DNA of 64,000 bases from Martinezella tropici (GCF_003287875.1 NZ_QMKK01000054.1:62001-126000); one strand, 5' to 3'; positions 17,639-26,120 are shown, numbered from the stretch's first letter. The notes: a model not told the origin generated them from the letters alone. Program-made: numbers and translations.

Positions 17639-19717
17639 CTAGAACTCCAGGATCTCGGTGATGCGCTTGGTAATCCGTTCCGTCGAGGGCACGGCCCATT
17701 CCAGCAGGACGGGATTATGCGGGCTCGGAATATCGGGCATGGTGAGCCGGGAGACCGGCGCATCGAGATCCGTGAAGGCCTTGTCTGCAATGACCGCAGC
17801 AATCTCGGCACCGAAGCCCGCGGCTTCGAGATCTTCGTGGACGATGAGGCAGCGATGCGTCTTGGCGACCGATGTGAGTACGGCCTCCTGATCCCAGGGC
17901 ATCAGCGTGCGAAGATCGATGATATCGGCCGAGATGCCCTCGGCAGCCTCCTCGCAACGGTGAACCATGGCGCCCCAGGTGACGATGGTGATGTCGTTGC
18001 CGGTCCGTGTCCGTTTCGCCTTGCCGAAGGGCAGCGCGAAATCGTCGCCGGGATAGGGGCGGCGTGCCCACGGGTGATCGAGCATGGCCCTGTGTTCGAA
18101 GAAGATGACCGGGTCGTTGCCGCGCATCGAGGTGCGCAGCAGGCCGACCGCATCTTCGGCGTTCGAGGGAACAGCAACCTTCCAGCCTGGTTGATGGACA
18201 AAGGCAACTTCGTTGGTCTGGCTGTGCCAGGGATCGCCGCACTTGAAGAAGCCGCCGGGCATGCGCACCACGATGGGGGCGGCGAAGCGGTTATTGGTGC
18301 GCCAGCGGATCGTGCCGCAGTCGTTGAGCTGTTCGGTGGCCGGTTCGGCATATTTCCGGAACTGGATTTCGGGGATGGGTACGAGGCCGGCCAGCGCCAT
18401 GCCCACGGCACGGCCGATGATCCCCTCCTCGGATAGGGAGGTATCGAAAACCCGTTCGTTGCCGAATTTTTCCTGCATTCCAAGGGTGACGGCGTGAACC
18501 CCGCCCTTGGGGCCGATATCCTCGCCGAACATGAGGACGCGCTCATTGATCGACATTTCATGTTCGAGCGTTCTACGGATGGCGGTGACCATGTTGATGC
18601 GCGGGCCGGCGGTCTCGGGCTTATCCGTTGTCGCCGGAGGCACATATCCCGATGGATGCTGCCCACCCATCGTCTGCATGTCGCCATCGAAGAATACATG
18701 GCGTGTCACGGAGGAGGGATCGGCGACCGGCCGCTCCTCGGCGGCTGCGCGCGCTCTTTCGGCCCTATCGTGAGCCTCGATCTCGCAGGCGTTCCATTCC
18801 TCGATCGACATGACGGCCGGAATGAGGAATTCCTTCAGGCGCGGCAGTGGATCGCGTTCCCATTCGCGCCGAACGGTTTCCTCGCTCTTGTAGGCCTGCG
18901 TATCCTGAAAACTGTGGCCCTCAAGCCGAGGGACCGTCAGCCGCAAAAGGGCAGGCTTACGCTCTTCGCGGACGAAGAAGACGGCCTCCTGTACGAGACG
19001 TGCAGCCTCGACGGGGTCGCAGCCGTCGCCATCGAATATTGCGAGATGTCTCCAACTTGCCAGATTGGCTGCGATATTTCCGCCTGGGGTCTGCACGGTT
19101 GAAGGGACCGAGATGCCGAAGCCATTGTCTTCGATGTAGAACAGCATCGGCAATGCTTGCGTCGTTGCGGCGCTCAGTGCGGCCCAGAAACCGTTCGAGG
19201 CGACCGAGCCGTCGCCCCCGAGGACGACGCCGATATCCCGCGCATATTCTTCGCGCCCCAAAGTGGTCGCGTAGTATTTCATCGCCTGCGCCCAGCCGGC
19301 CGTCGGCGTATATTGGGCGCCGACACCGCCGCACATGGGCAGCGCCGATGCGCCAGAGAGGTTCGGATAGTTGAAGACGACACCAATGTCGCGCCCGTCG
19401 GAATAACCGCCGGCGCGTCCCATGGCCGAACCGAGCGCATCGGCCGGGTCGACCCCGAGCGAAAGCAGAAGCGGCCGCGATCGGTAATAGCCGCAGGTGG
19501 CATCGTGCAGGCCGGTCAGTTGCGTGCCGAGAAGGATCTGCGCCACATCGTGGCCGCGTGCGGAAAATTGATAAAGGACCTTCTTTTCCGGAACGAGACG
19601 CTTCTCTTCCAGCTCATCGAGGGCTCTTGAAAGGTGGACGAGGCGGGCAACCCTGCGCCAGTCAATGCGGTCGTCGGGCGCGTTGCGCTCATGCTTTCTT
19701 ATCGCCAGTTGGGCCAT
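17639..19717 (-). CDS. 2-oxoacid dehydrogenase E1, alpha and beta subunits fused in one chain
   Basis: A 692-residue protein. Residues about 1-310 are the E1-alpha part, with the thiamine diphosphate motif GDGSVASNGFWAALS, then IEDNGFGISVPS. From about 360 to 692 it is E1-beta, with MFGEDIGPKGGVH and FDTSLSEEGIIGRAVGMAL. Fused E1 chains are known for branched-chain-type dehydrogenases. I choose the ATG at 19717 (MAQLAIRK) because AGGAGG lies 4-9 bases upstream; a start at 19732 lacks this. It is the first gene of a three-gene operon with E2 and the aminotransferase, divergent from the Lrp-type regulator. Confidence 0.9.
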   Translation of the reverse strand: MAQLAIRKHERNAPDDRIDWRRVARLVHLSRALDELEEKRLVPEKKVLYQFSARGHDVAQILLGTQLTGLHDATCGYYRSRPLLLSLGVDPADALGSAMGRAGGYSDGRDIGVVFNYPNLSGASALPMCGGVGAQYTPTAGWAQAMKYYATTLGREEYARDIGVVLGGDGSVASNGFWAALSAATTQALPMLFYIEDNGFGISVPSTVQTPGGNIAANLASWRHLAIFDGDGCDPVEAARLVQEAVFFVREERKPALLRLTVPRLEGHSFQDTQAYKSEETVRREWERDPLPRLKEFLIPAVMSIEEWNACEIEAHDRAERARAAAEERPVADPSSVTRHVFFDGDMQTMGGQHPSGYVPPATTDKPETAGPRINMVTAIRRTLEHEMSINERVLMFGEDIGPKGGVHAVTLGMQEKFGNERVFDTSLSEEGIIGRAVGMALAGLVPIPEIQFRKYAEPATEQLNDCGTIRWRTNNRFAAPIVVRMPGGFFKCGDPWHSQTNEVAFVHQPGWKVAVPSNAEDAVGLLRTSMRGNDPVIFFEHRAMLDHPWARRPYPGDDFALPFGKAKRTRTGNDITIVTWGAMVHRCEEAAEGISADIIDLRTLMPWDQEAVLTSVAKTHRCLIVHEDLEAAGFGAEIAAVIADKAFTDLDAPVSRLTMPDIPSPHNPVLLEWAVPSTERITKRITEILEF

Positions 19718-19836
19718 TTGCTCCTCCTGCACATGGTCGCATGATTCTAATTCAAAGTGGCCGCGTTATTCCTTTCAATCTCATAGGAATTACCCTAGTA
19801 TTTGGTTGTTTTATTTCAGAATTGGCGGATTTTTGA

Positions 19837-20316
19837 ATGGAAAATTTCAATCTTGATCACGTCGACAGGGCGATCCTTCGCGTGCTGCAGGAAGAGGGCG
19901 ACATCAGCCAGGCGGCACTGGCCGAAAAAGTGGGCGCATCGCCTGCCTCCTGCTGGCGAAGGATCAAGGCGCTGGAGAGCGCTGGCGTGCTCGGCAGAAC
20001 GGTCCGCCTTGTCGATCCCGACAAGATCGGCAAGGGCCTTAATGTCTTCTGCCAGGTCAAGATGAAGACCCACGATCCAGCAACCCGCCGCGATTTCGAA
20101 CAGTTCATCGCGAGCTATCGCGAAGTGCTCGAATGCTATTCCATGTCGGGCGAATGGGATTATCTCATCCGTGCCGTCGTTGCCGATGTGCGGGAATATG
20201 AAGGGCTTTTGATGCGCGGTATCCTGACCCATGAAGCCGTGCTGAGCTCGTCATCGCACTTCTCGCTGAAATGCGTCAAATACACCACGGCGTTGCCGAC
20301 GAATGTGTCACGATAA
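19837..20316 (+). CDS. Lrp/AsnC-family transcriptional regulator (BkdR-like position)
   Basis: A 159-residue regulator. The N-terminal helix-turn-helix (about 5-55, LDHVDRAILRVLQEEGDISQ then KVGASPASCWRRIKALE) is followed by a RAM ligand-binding domain (about 70-150, with SGEWDYLIRAVVADV). The family senses amino acids as dimers or octamers. It is transcribed away from the E1-E2-aminotransferase operon with a 119-base shared promoter region. That places it as the probable activator of that operon in response to an amino acid, as BkdR does in Pseudomonas. paaX starts 86 bases after its stop. Confidence 0.9.
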   Translation: MENFNLDHVDRAILRVLQEEGDISQAALAEKVGASPASCWRRIKALESAGVLGRTVRLVDPDKIGKGLNVFCQVKMKTHDPATRRDFEQFIASYREVLECYSMSGEWDYLIRAVVADVREYEGLLMRGILTHEAVLSSSSHFSLKCVKYTTALPTNVSR

Positions 20317-20402
20317 AGCCTTCTGTCCGTACTCGCCTTGAACAGTGCAAGCGTCTCACGCTAATAAACCCTGATAATTTCAGATGCGGAGCAGGGTTGG
20401 GA

Positions 20403-21293
20403 GTGTCGGCTGATAACATCAAACTCGGCCATGATTTGAGCGAAGCGGTCGCGGCGCTTCTCGCCGATCTGCCCATCAAGGCGGCGAGCTTCATCGTCAC
20501 GATCTATGGCGATGTCATCGAGCCGCGGGGCGGTGTCGTGTGGATCGGCAATCTCATCGAGACATGCAGGAGCGTCGGCATTACCGAAACGCTGGTGCGC
20601 ACTGCCGTGTCGCGACTGGTGACCGCCGGCCAGCTTGCCGGAGAGCGGGAAGGGCGCCGTAGCTACTATCGGCTGACGGACGCGGCCCAGGCGGAATTCG
20701 CCGAGGCCGCCAGTCTTTTCTATGGGCCGGAGCCTGCCGTCCGATGGCAATTCGTCCTTATCAATGGACCCGCTCCGGAGGAGATCATGCAGGGACTGGA
20801 GCGGGACGGCTTCGCTAGGCTGAGCCCCCGTCTTGCGATGGGTACGCATCCCGCGCCACCGCTGCCGGGTCGCGTCGTTGTCTTCAACGCTGAGCTTGCG
20901 ACCGAGAACGGCGCCTTGAAGGAGCTCGCGGAAGAGGCCTGGAACCTGCGGCACTTTGCGGAAGCTTACAGCGAATTCACTGCCCGCTTCGGCACATTTT
21001 CGCGAGGAGTCGGCGATTGTGTGGCCCTGTCACCGTTCGATTGTCTGATCGCGCGATTGCTTCTCGTCCATCAATATCGCCTAATCATGTTGCGCGAGCC
21101 GCATCTTCCCAAGTCCGCCCTGCCGGCCGATTGGCCCGGCGAGGAGGCTCGGCGCCTATTTGCCGAACTTTATTTGCGTCTGTCAAAAAAGGCGGACGCC
21201 TATGTCGGTCGCCGTTTCGTGAACGAGTCGGGCAAGCTTCAAGAAACAACGCCGGTAAGCCAGGCTCGGCTCGATCACCTCAAGTCCCGCTGA
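20403..21293 (+). CDS. paaX: PaaX-family phenylacetyl-CoA-responsive repressor
   Basis: About 296 residues. It has an N-terminal PaaX winged-helix domain (IKAASFIVTIYGDVIEPRGG; recognition region VRTAVSRLVTAGQLAGEREGRRSYYRLT) and the PaaX central and C-terminal domains (ending LYLRLSKKADAYVGRRF). PaaX proteins bind paa promoters and release them with phenylacetyl-CoA. The open frame extends back to 20271, but the alignable part begins near the GTG at 20403 (MSADNIKLGHDL), which follows GGTTGGGAG. It lies between the Lrp-type gene and the paaA promoter, oriented toward paa. Confidence 0.88.
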   Translation: MSADNIKLGHDLSEAVAALLADLPIKAASFIVTIYGDVIEPRGGVVWIGNLIETCRSVGITETLVRTAVSRLVTAGQLAGEREGRRSYYRLTDAAQAEFAEAASLFYGPEPAVRWQFVLINGPAPEEIMQGLERDGFARLSPRLAMGTHPAPPLPGRVVVFNAELATENGALKELAEEAWNLRHFAEAYSEFTARFGTFSRGVGDCVALSPFDCLIARLLLVHQYRLIMLREPHLPKSALPADWPGEEARRLFAELYLRLSKKADAYVGRRFVNESGKLQETTPVSQARLDHLKSR

Positions 21294-21358
21294 AAGATCA
21301 ATCCACTCAGTCACATAGCGTGTGAGTTCTCTTCGCAGCACGCTTTCACGGCATTGAA

Positions 21359-21397
21359 TGTCACAGAAATATCCAAAAATTCATTTGTGCTGTGACA
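21359..21397. promoter_or_regulatory. Inverted repeat TGTCACAG-N23-CTGTGACA, candidate PaaX operator
   Basis: Eight-base perfect arms at 21359-21366 and 21390-21397, centres 31 bases apart (three helical turns), lie upstream of paaA. A related small dyad TCACA-N5-TGTGA sits at 21311-21325. The long-spaced palindrome resembles the layout of known PaaX operators, though not their sequence. A promoter-like TTGTGC (21385) and TAATAC (21409), 18 bases apart, overlaps the right arm. Confidence 0.45.
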
Positions 21398-21416
21398 TAT
21401 GGCATGCTAATACAAT

Positions 21417-21429
21417 GACCGATCGGTCG
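21417..21429. promoter_or_regulatory. TetR-type operator GACCGATCGGTCG at the paaA promoter
   Basis: GACCGATCGGTC (21417-21428) is a perfect 12-base palindrome just downstream of the predicted -10 of the paaABCDE promoter. Its core recurs at 32660 upstream of paaG and in a related form at 33522. The likely ligand is PaaR, the TetR protein encoded at 29326-29922. Binding here would block transcription initiation. Confidence 0.6.
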
Positions 21430-21472
21430 GCTAATGCGCTCGCTGTCGGATCGATGTTTCGTGGAGGAGAGC

Positions 21473-21559
21473 GTGAAACAGGCCTATACTGGTGAAGCCA
21501 TGAAGCGTCAGCTTGGCTCAGATCCTCAAGGCGTCCGCAGGCCTGCGATCACTCTTTAG
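21473..21559 (+). CDS. Possible 28-codon leader ORF before paaA
   Basis: A GTG at 21473 follows GGAGGAGA at 21463-21470 with good spacing and opens 28 codons (MKQAYTGEAMKRQLGSDPQG and on) to a TAG at 21557-21559, 32 bases before paaA. The ribosome site is stronger than that of most genes here, so translation is plausible. No homology is recognised. It may be a leader peptide or only a leftover of upstream sequence. Confidence 0.3.
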   Translation: MKQAYTGEAMKRQLGSDPQGVRRPAITL

Positions 21560-21591
21560 CGCGCCGGACGTGCCAGGACGGAGGAAGATCA

Positions 21592-22596
21592 ATGTATGCA
21601 CAGATGGTGAAAACCGATGGCGCCCGCATCCGTTCCCTTGACGAGATGGATCCCCAGGAACGCGCCTTTCAGGAGCGTGTCGATGCCGGCCAGAAGATCG
21701 AGCCAAAGGAATGGATGCCGGAAGGCTACCGCAAGACGCTGATCCGCCAGATCAGCCAGCACGCGCATTCGGAAATCGTCGGCCAGCTTCCGGAGGGCAA
21801 CTGGATTACCCGTGCTCCGACGCTGGAACGCAAGGCGATCCTGCTTGCCAAGGTGCAGGACGAAGCCGGCCACGGCCTCTATCTCTACTGCGCTGCCGAG
21901 ACGCTCGGCATCAGCCGCGACGAGATGTATGAGCAGCTGCACTCCGGCAGGGCCAAATATTCCTCGATCTTCAACTATCCGACTCTGACCTGGGCCGATA
22001 TCGGCGCGATCGGCTGGCTCGTCGATGGCGCGGCCATCATGAACCAGGTTCCGCTGCAGCGCTGTTCCTACGGTCCCTATTCGCGGGCCATGATCCGGAT
22101 CTGCAAGGAGGAAAGCTTTCATCAGCGCCAGGGCTTCGACATCCTGATGAAAATGGTGAAGGGCACGCCGGCGCAGAAGGCCATGGTGCAGGATGCGCTG
22201 AACCGCTGGTGGTGGCCGTCGCTGATGATGTTCGGCCCTTCGGACGATGCCTCCGTGCATTCGGCCCAGTCGATGGCCTGGAAGATCAAGCAGAATTCCA
22301 ATGACGAGCTGCGGCAGAAATTCGTCGACCAGACTGTGCCGCAGGCGGAGTACCTCGGCCTAACCGTCCCCGATCCCGATCTGAAGTGGAACGAGGAAAA
22401 GGGCGGCTACGATTTCGGCGAGCCGGACTGGGAAGAATTCTTCAACGTGATCGCCGGCAACGGCCCCTGCAATGCGGAGCGGCTGAATGCCCGCAAGCAG
22501 GCTTGGGAGGATGGCGCCTGGTTCCGCGATGGTCTGACGGCGCATGCCGAAAAGGTGGCCGAACGCCTCGCTGCCGCAAAGGTTGCCGCCGAATAG
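21592..22596 (+). CDS. paaA: Phenylacetyl-CoA 1,2-epoxidase catalytic subunit PaaA
   Basis: A 334-residue ferritin-like diiron oxygenase subunit. The conserved iron-ligand helices are recognisable: LLAKVQDEAGHGLYLYCAAETLG (around 85-105) and ICKEESFHQRQGFDILMKM (around 172-190), plus the RWWWPSLMMFGPSD block. With PaaC as structural partner and PaaB bridging, it inserts one oxygen atom into the ring of phenylacetyl-CoA, using electrons from PaaE. ACGGAGGAAGATCA precedes the ATG. It is the first large gene of the plus-strand paa operon. Confidence 0.97.
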   Translation: MYAQMVKTDGARIRSLDEMDPQERAFQERVDAGQKIEPKEWMPEGYRKTLIRQISQHAHSEIVGQLPEGNWITRAPTLERKAILLAKVQDEAGHGLYLYCAAETLGISRDEMYEQLHSGRAKYSSIFNYPTLTWADIGAIGWLVDGAAIMNQVPLQRCSYGPYSRAMIRICKEESFHQRQGFDILMKMVKGTPAQKAMVQDALNRWWWPSLMMFGPSDDASVHSAQSMAWKIKQNSNDELRQKFVDQTVPQAEYLGLTVPDPDLKWNEEKGGYDFGEPDWEEFFNVIAGNGPCNAERLNARKQAWEDGAWFRDGLTAHAEKVAERLAAAKVAAE

Positions 22597-22625
22597 GCGT
22601 GCAGGATGACAAGGGAGTGAGAAGC

Positions 22626-22910
22626 ATGTCCAGCGAATGGCCGCTTTGGGAGGTCTTCATCCGAGGTCAGCACGGCCTCAACCATCGCCATGTCGGCAGC
22701 TTGCACGCGCCCGATGCAGAGATGGCGATCAACAACGCACGCGATGTCTATACGCGCCGCAACGAGGGCGTCAGCATCTGGGTGGTGCGGTCTTCCGAGA
22801 TCACCGCCAGCGCGCCTTCGGAAAAGGGTCCGCTCTTCGATCCCTCCAATTCGAAGGTCTATCGTCACCCGACCTTCTTCGACATCCCCGATGAAGTGGG
22901 GCACATGTGA
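22626..22910 (+). CDS. paaB: Phenylacetyl-CoA epoxidase subunit PaaB
   Basis: A 94-residue small subunit with typical start WPLWEVFIRGQHGLNHRHVG and the segment NARDVYTRRNEGVSIWVV. PaaB links PaaAC units in the epoxidase and is needed for activity. The ATG at 22626 is taken because a GGAGTGAGAAGC ribosome site precedes it and the family starts here; longer in-frame versions run into paaA. Its stop overlaps the paaC start. Confidence 0.96.
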   Translation: MSSEWPLWEVFIRGQHGLNHRHVGSLHAPDAEMAINNARDVYTRRNEGVSIWVVRSSEITASAPSEKGPLFDPSNSKVYRHPTFFDIPDEVGHM

Positions 22911-23692
22911 TGGCGACCGCTACCCTTGAGCCGGCGGTCGATCAGGCCGCCCTCGTCGAATTCCTCCTGCGTATCGGCGATGTCACGCTGATCTTAGGCC
23001 ACCGCGTTTCCGAATGGTGCGGCCGAGGACCGGCGCTGGAGGAGGATATCGCGCTCGCCAACACGGCGCTCGATCTCATCGGCCAGACGCAGCTCTGGCT
23101 CGCTCTGGCGGGCGAGGTGGAAGGCAAGGGCCGTTCGGCCGACGATCTCGCCTATCTGCGCGATGGCTACGAGTTTCGCAATATCCTGCTCGTCGAACGC
23201 CCCAATGGCGATTTCGGCAAGACGCTGATGCGGCAATTTCTCTTCGACGCCTGGCACTATCTGCTGCTGAAAGCGTTGAAAGGCTCGGCCGACCGGCGCA
23301 TTGCTGAAATCGCCGAGAAGGCCTTCAAGGAAGTCTCCTATCACCTCGATCGTAGCCGCGACCTGATCATCCGCCTTGGCGACGGCACGGCCGAAAGCCA
23401 TCGCCGCATGCAGGAAGCCTTGGACGAACTCTGGCCCTTCACCGGTGAAATGTTCGTTGGCGATGCTTCCGATGCGGCACTGGCACAGGCCGGGGTGATC
23501 CCGGAACCGCAAAGCCTCAAACCCGGTTGGGACGAGATCGTTTCCGATGCGCTTGCCGAGGCGACGCTTGAGCGCCCTGCAGATGGCTACATGCACAAGG
23601 GCGGCCGGCGCGGCGTTCACACCGAGCATCTCGGCTATCTCCTGGCCGAGATGCAATTCCTGCAGCGCGCCTATCCGGGCGCGACCTGGTAG
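22910..23692 (+). CDS. paaC: Phenylacetyl-CoA epoxidase structural subunit PaaC
   Basis: A 260-residue ferritin-like protein, the non-catalytic partner of PaaA. Family landmarks are LGHRVSEWCGRGPALEEDIALANTALDLIGQ (about 28-58), ERPNGDFGKTLMRQFLFDAWHYLLL, and the C-terminal HKGGRRGVHTEHLGYLLAEMQFLQR. It starts at the ATG overlapping the paaB stop (GTGATGG), so the genes are translationally coupled. It folds with PaaA to create the substrate pocket. Confidence 0.96.
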   Translation: MATATLEPAVDQAALVEFLLRIGDVTLILGHRVSEWCGRGPALEEDIALANTALDLIGQTQLWLALAGEVEGKGRSADDLAYLRDGYEFRNILLVERPNGDFGKTLMRQFLFDAWHYLLLKALKGSADRRIAEIAEKAFKEVSYHLDRSRDLIIRLGDGTAESHRRMQEALDELWPFTGEMFVGDASDAALAQAGVIPEPQSLKPGWDEIVSDALAEATLERPADGYMHKGGRRGVHTEHLGYLLAEMQFLQRAYPGATW

Positions 23693-23701
23693 GAGGCTGA
23701 T

Positions 23702-24226
23702 ATGGCGACCGCGCTGCATCCTTCGGTCGACGAGGTCTGGCACTGGCTGTCGGAAGTACCGGACCCCGAGATACCGGTGATCTCGCTGACCGATCTCGGC
23801 ATCATCCGCCATGTCGACTGGCGAGACGATACGCTTGTCGTCACGGTGACACCGACCTATTCGGGCTGTCCCGCCACCACGGTAATCAATCTCGATATCG
23901 AGCGGGCATTGGCTGAAAAGGGAATCGACCGGATACGCCTCGAGCGCCGGCTGTCGCCGGCCTGGACGACGGATTGGATCAGCGCCGAGGGACGCGAGAA
24001 GCTGCGCGCCTACGGCATTGCCCCACCGGTCGACGGTACGGCGGCCGATGGCATCTTGATGAAGCGCATCGATCGGCTTTCCGGGCGCTCCAATCTCACG
24101 ATTGCCTGCCCGCGCTGCGGATCGACGAACACGGAAAAGATCAGCCAGTTCGGTTCGACGCCCTGCAAGGCGAGCTATCGCTGCACGGACTGTCTGGAAC
24201 CGTTCGATTACTTCAAGTGCATTTGA
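23702..24226 (+). CDS. paaD: Phenylacetate oxygenase assembly protein PaaD (MIP18/DUF59 family)
   Basis: A 174-residue protein. The N-terminal DUF59 domain (about 8-100) has VPDPEIPVISLTDLGII and the TPTYSGCPATT cysteine. The C-terminal PaaD zinc-ribbon-like part carries CPRCGS and CTDC pairs (about 138-168). PaaD is thought to help assemble iron centres of the epoxidase system, probably the PaaE cluster. It lies nine bases after paaC in the standard ABCDE order. All recognisable cysteines are present. Confidence 0.94.
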   Translation: MATALHPSVDEVWHWLSEVPDPEIPVISLTDLGIIRHVDWRDDTLVVTVTPTYSGCPATTVINLDIERALAEKGIDRIRLERRLSPAWTTDWISAEGREKLRAYGIAPPVDGTAADGILMKRIDRLSGRSNLTIACPRCGSTNTEKISQFGSTPCKASYRCTDCLEPFDYFKCI

Positions 24227-24251
24227 CCCCAAGAGGACGAGGCCCGCATCC

Positions 24252-25328
24252 ATGCCACGTTTCCATCCGCTTATCGTCACCGATGTTCGCCGCGAGACGC
24301 GCGATGCGGTCGTCGTCACGCTTGCGCCAGCCGAGGAGGATCGGGCCATCTTCGATTTCACGCAGGGCCAATATCTCACCTTCCGTCGCAAGTTCGACGA
24401 TGAGGAGCTGCGCCGCTCCTATTCGATCTGTGCCGGTAAGGACGAGGGCGTGCTGAAGGTCGGCGTCAAGCGCGTGGACGGCGGCTGCTTCTCCACATGG
24501 ATCAATGAGAACCTGAAAGCCGGCGACACGTTGGAAGCCATGCCGCCGATGGGCGCTTTCTTCACAGCCATCGAACCCGATGTCGCAAGACACTATCTAG
24601 GCTTTGCCGGCGGCAGCGGCATCACGCCGATCCTTTCGATCATCAAGACCGTGCTCGCGCGCGAGCCCCGCTCGGTCTTCACACTCATCTATGCCAACCG
24701 GCAGATCAGCTCGATCATGTTCCGCGAAGAGCTCGACGACCTGAAGAACCTTTATCTCGGTCGCCTGTCGGTGCTGCATATTCTTGAAAGCGAGGCGCAG
24801 GAGATCGACCTTTTCGCCGGCCGGATAGACGCGGAGAAGTGCAAAGCGCTCTTCAAGAGCTGGATCGACATCAAGTCGGTCGCGACAGCCTTCATCTGCG
24901 GTCCGGAGCCGATGATGCTGGCGATCGCCGCGGCGCTGCGCGAGCACGGCATGCGCGACGACCAGATCAAGTTCGAGCTTTTCGCCTCCGCGCAGCCGGG
25001 CAAGGCCCGCCTGAAGGTGGAGAGCGCAGCTGCCGCTGATCATGAAAAGAGCTGCGAGGCAACCGTCACGCTCGACGGTGCGACGCGCATCTTCAAGTTT
25101 CCCAAGCATGGCCAATGCCTGCTCGATGCCGCGCTCGAAAACGCGATGGACGTGCCCTACGCCTGCAAGGCCGGCGTTTGCTCCACCTGTCGCGCCAAGG
25201 TTCTGCAGGGCGAGGTCGAGATGGAGGTCAACCACGCACTCGAGGATTACGAGGTGCGCCAGGGCTATGTGCTGACCTGCCAGTGCTACCCGCTCACCGA
25301 CCGTATCGTCGTCAGTTACGACCAATAG
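24252..25328 (+). CDS. paaE: Phenylacetyl-CoA epoxidase reductase PaaE
   Basis: A 358-residue reductase with an FAD-binding barrel (RRSYSICAG, around 55-65), an NAD(P)-binding domain (GFAGGSGITPILSI) and a C-terminal plant-type [2Fe-2S] ferredoxin domain with the CKAGVCSTCRAKV cluster cysteines and a later LTCQC. It moves electrons from NADPH to the PaaABC diiron centre. The ATG at 24252 begins MPRFHPLIV as in the family; the longer open frame back to 24102 overlaps paaD and is not used. Confidence 0.96.
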   Translation: MPRFHPLIVTDVRRETRDAVVVTLAPAEEDRAIFDFTQGQYLTFRRKFDDEELRRSYSICAGKDEGVLKVGVKRVDGGCFSTWINENLKAGDTLEAMPPMGAFFTAIEPDVARHYLGFAGGSGITPILSIIKTVLAREPRSVFTLIYANRQISSIMFREELDDLKNLYLGRLSVLHILESEAQEIDLFAGRIDAEKCKALFKSWIDIKSVATAFICGPEPMMLAIAAALREHGMRDDQIKFELFASAQPGKARLKVESAAAADHEKSCEATVTLDGATRIFKFPKHGQCLLDAALENAMDVPYACKAGVCSTCRAKVLQGEVEMEVNHALEDYEVRQGYVLTCQCYPLTDRIVVSYDQ

Positions 25329-25352
25329 GATCGCATCGAAGGGAGGAATGTG

Positions 25353-26108
25353 ATGTCCGAGACGATGCCGATCGAGCAATATCTGCAGGAGGGTGGGATG
25401 CTCTCCTCGCCGGACAATGTGCCTCCGCGCTATCGCGGCGAACTCCTGCGTCTGATGGCGAGCTTCGTCGATAGCGAGCTGGCCGGTTCCGCCGGCTTTG
25501 CCGATATCATCAACGATGCCCCAGGCATTCAGGAGCGCATTTCTGCGGCACGCATTGTGCTGGAAAAGACCGATCATGCCGGCCAGGTCCTGAAGATCAT
25601 GGAGACTTTCGGCGTCGATGGCGAGCGCTATGCGGTCCACCATCCATGGGCGGCACGGCTCGCTCGCGATGCCGATATCGGCGCTGTCAGGCAGGGTGGT
25701 GACATGCGGCTCTCCGTGTTCCACTACCCGCTTGAAGGCTGGGTGGATGCGGTCGTCATGAACGTTCTGATGGGTGCTGCCAGCGTCGTACAGTTGAAGG
25801 AGCTGGTGCGTGTTTCCTACCAGCCGCTGGCCGAAACCTTCCGTGCCATCCTGCCGCGCGAAAGGCGGCATGCCGAACTCGGCACCGCCGGTCTTGGCCG
25901 CATCGTCGCCGATGATGAGGGTCGGGCCAAGGCGCGGGCTTCGGTCGCCTACTGGTACCCCCGCGTTGCCGCAAGCTTTGGCCATGCCGGCTCGGCCCGC
26001 TTCGAGACATTGTCGCGTTTCGGCCTGCGCCATCAGCCCAACGAGACCCTGCTTGCCGAATGGCGTGCCGATGTCGACGCGCAGCTGTCTGCGCTTGGAT
26101 TGAACTGA
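25353..26108 (+). CDS. Additional PaaA/PaaC-family (ferritin-like) protein within the paa operon
   Basis: A 251-residue protein resembling the phenylacetic acid catabolic family (PaaA/PaaC fold). The helix RISAARIVLEKTDHAGQVLKIM (about 62-84) matches the diiron helix of PaaA in position, and a further helical hairpin includes ILPRERRHAELGTAGLGRI, where E and H could be a second ligand set. This suggests a possible metal site, unlike the structural subunit PaaC, but it is much shorter than PaaA. GGGAGG precedes the ATG at 25353. It lies between paaE and paaZ, a place not used in the E. coli cluster. Its function is unknown. Confidence 0.75.
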   Translation: MSETMPIEQYLQEGGMLSSPDNVPPRYRGELLRLMASFVDSELAGSAGFADIINDAPGIQERISAARIVLEKTDHAGQVLKIMETFGVDGERYAVHHPWAARLARDADIGAVRQGGDMRLSVFHYPLEGWVDAVVMNVLMGAASVVQLKELVRVSYQPLAETFRAILPRERRHAELGTAGLGRIVADDEGRAKARASVAYWYPRVAASFGHAGSARFETLSRFGLRHQPNETLLAEWRADVDAQLSALGLN

Positions 26109-26120
26109 GAGGATAGTGAG

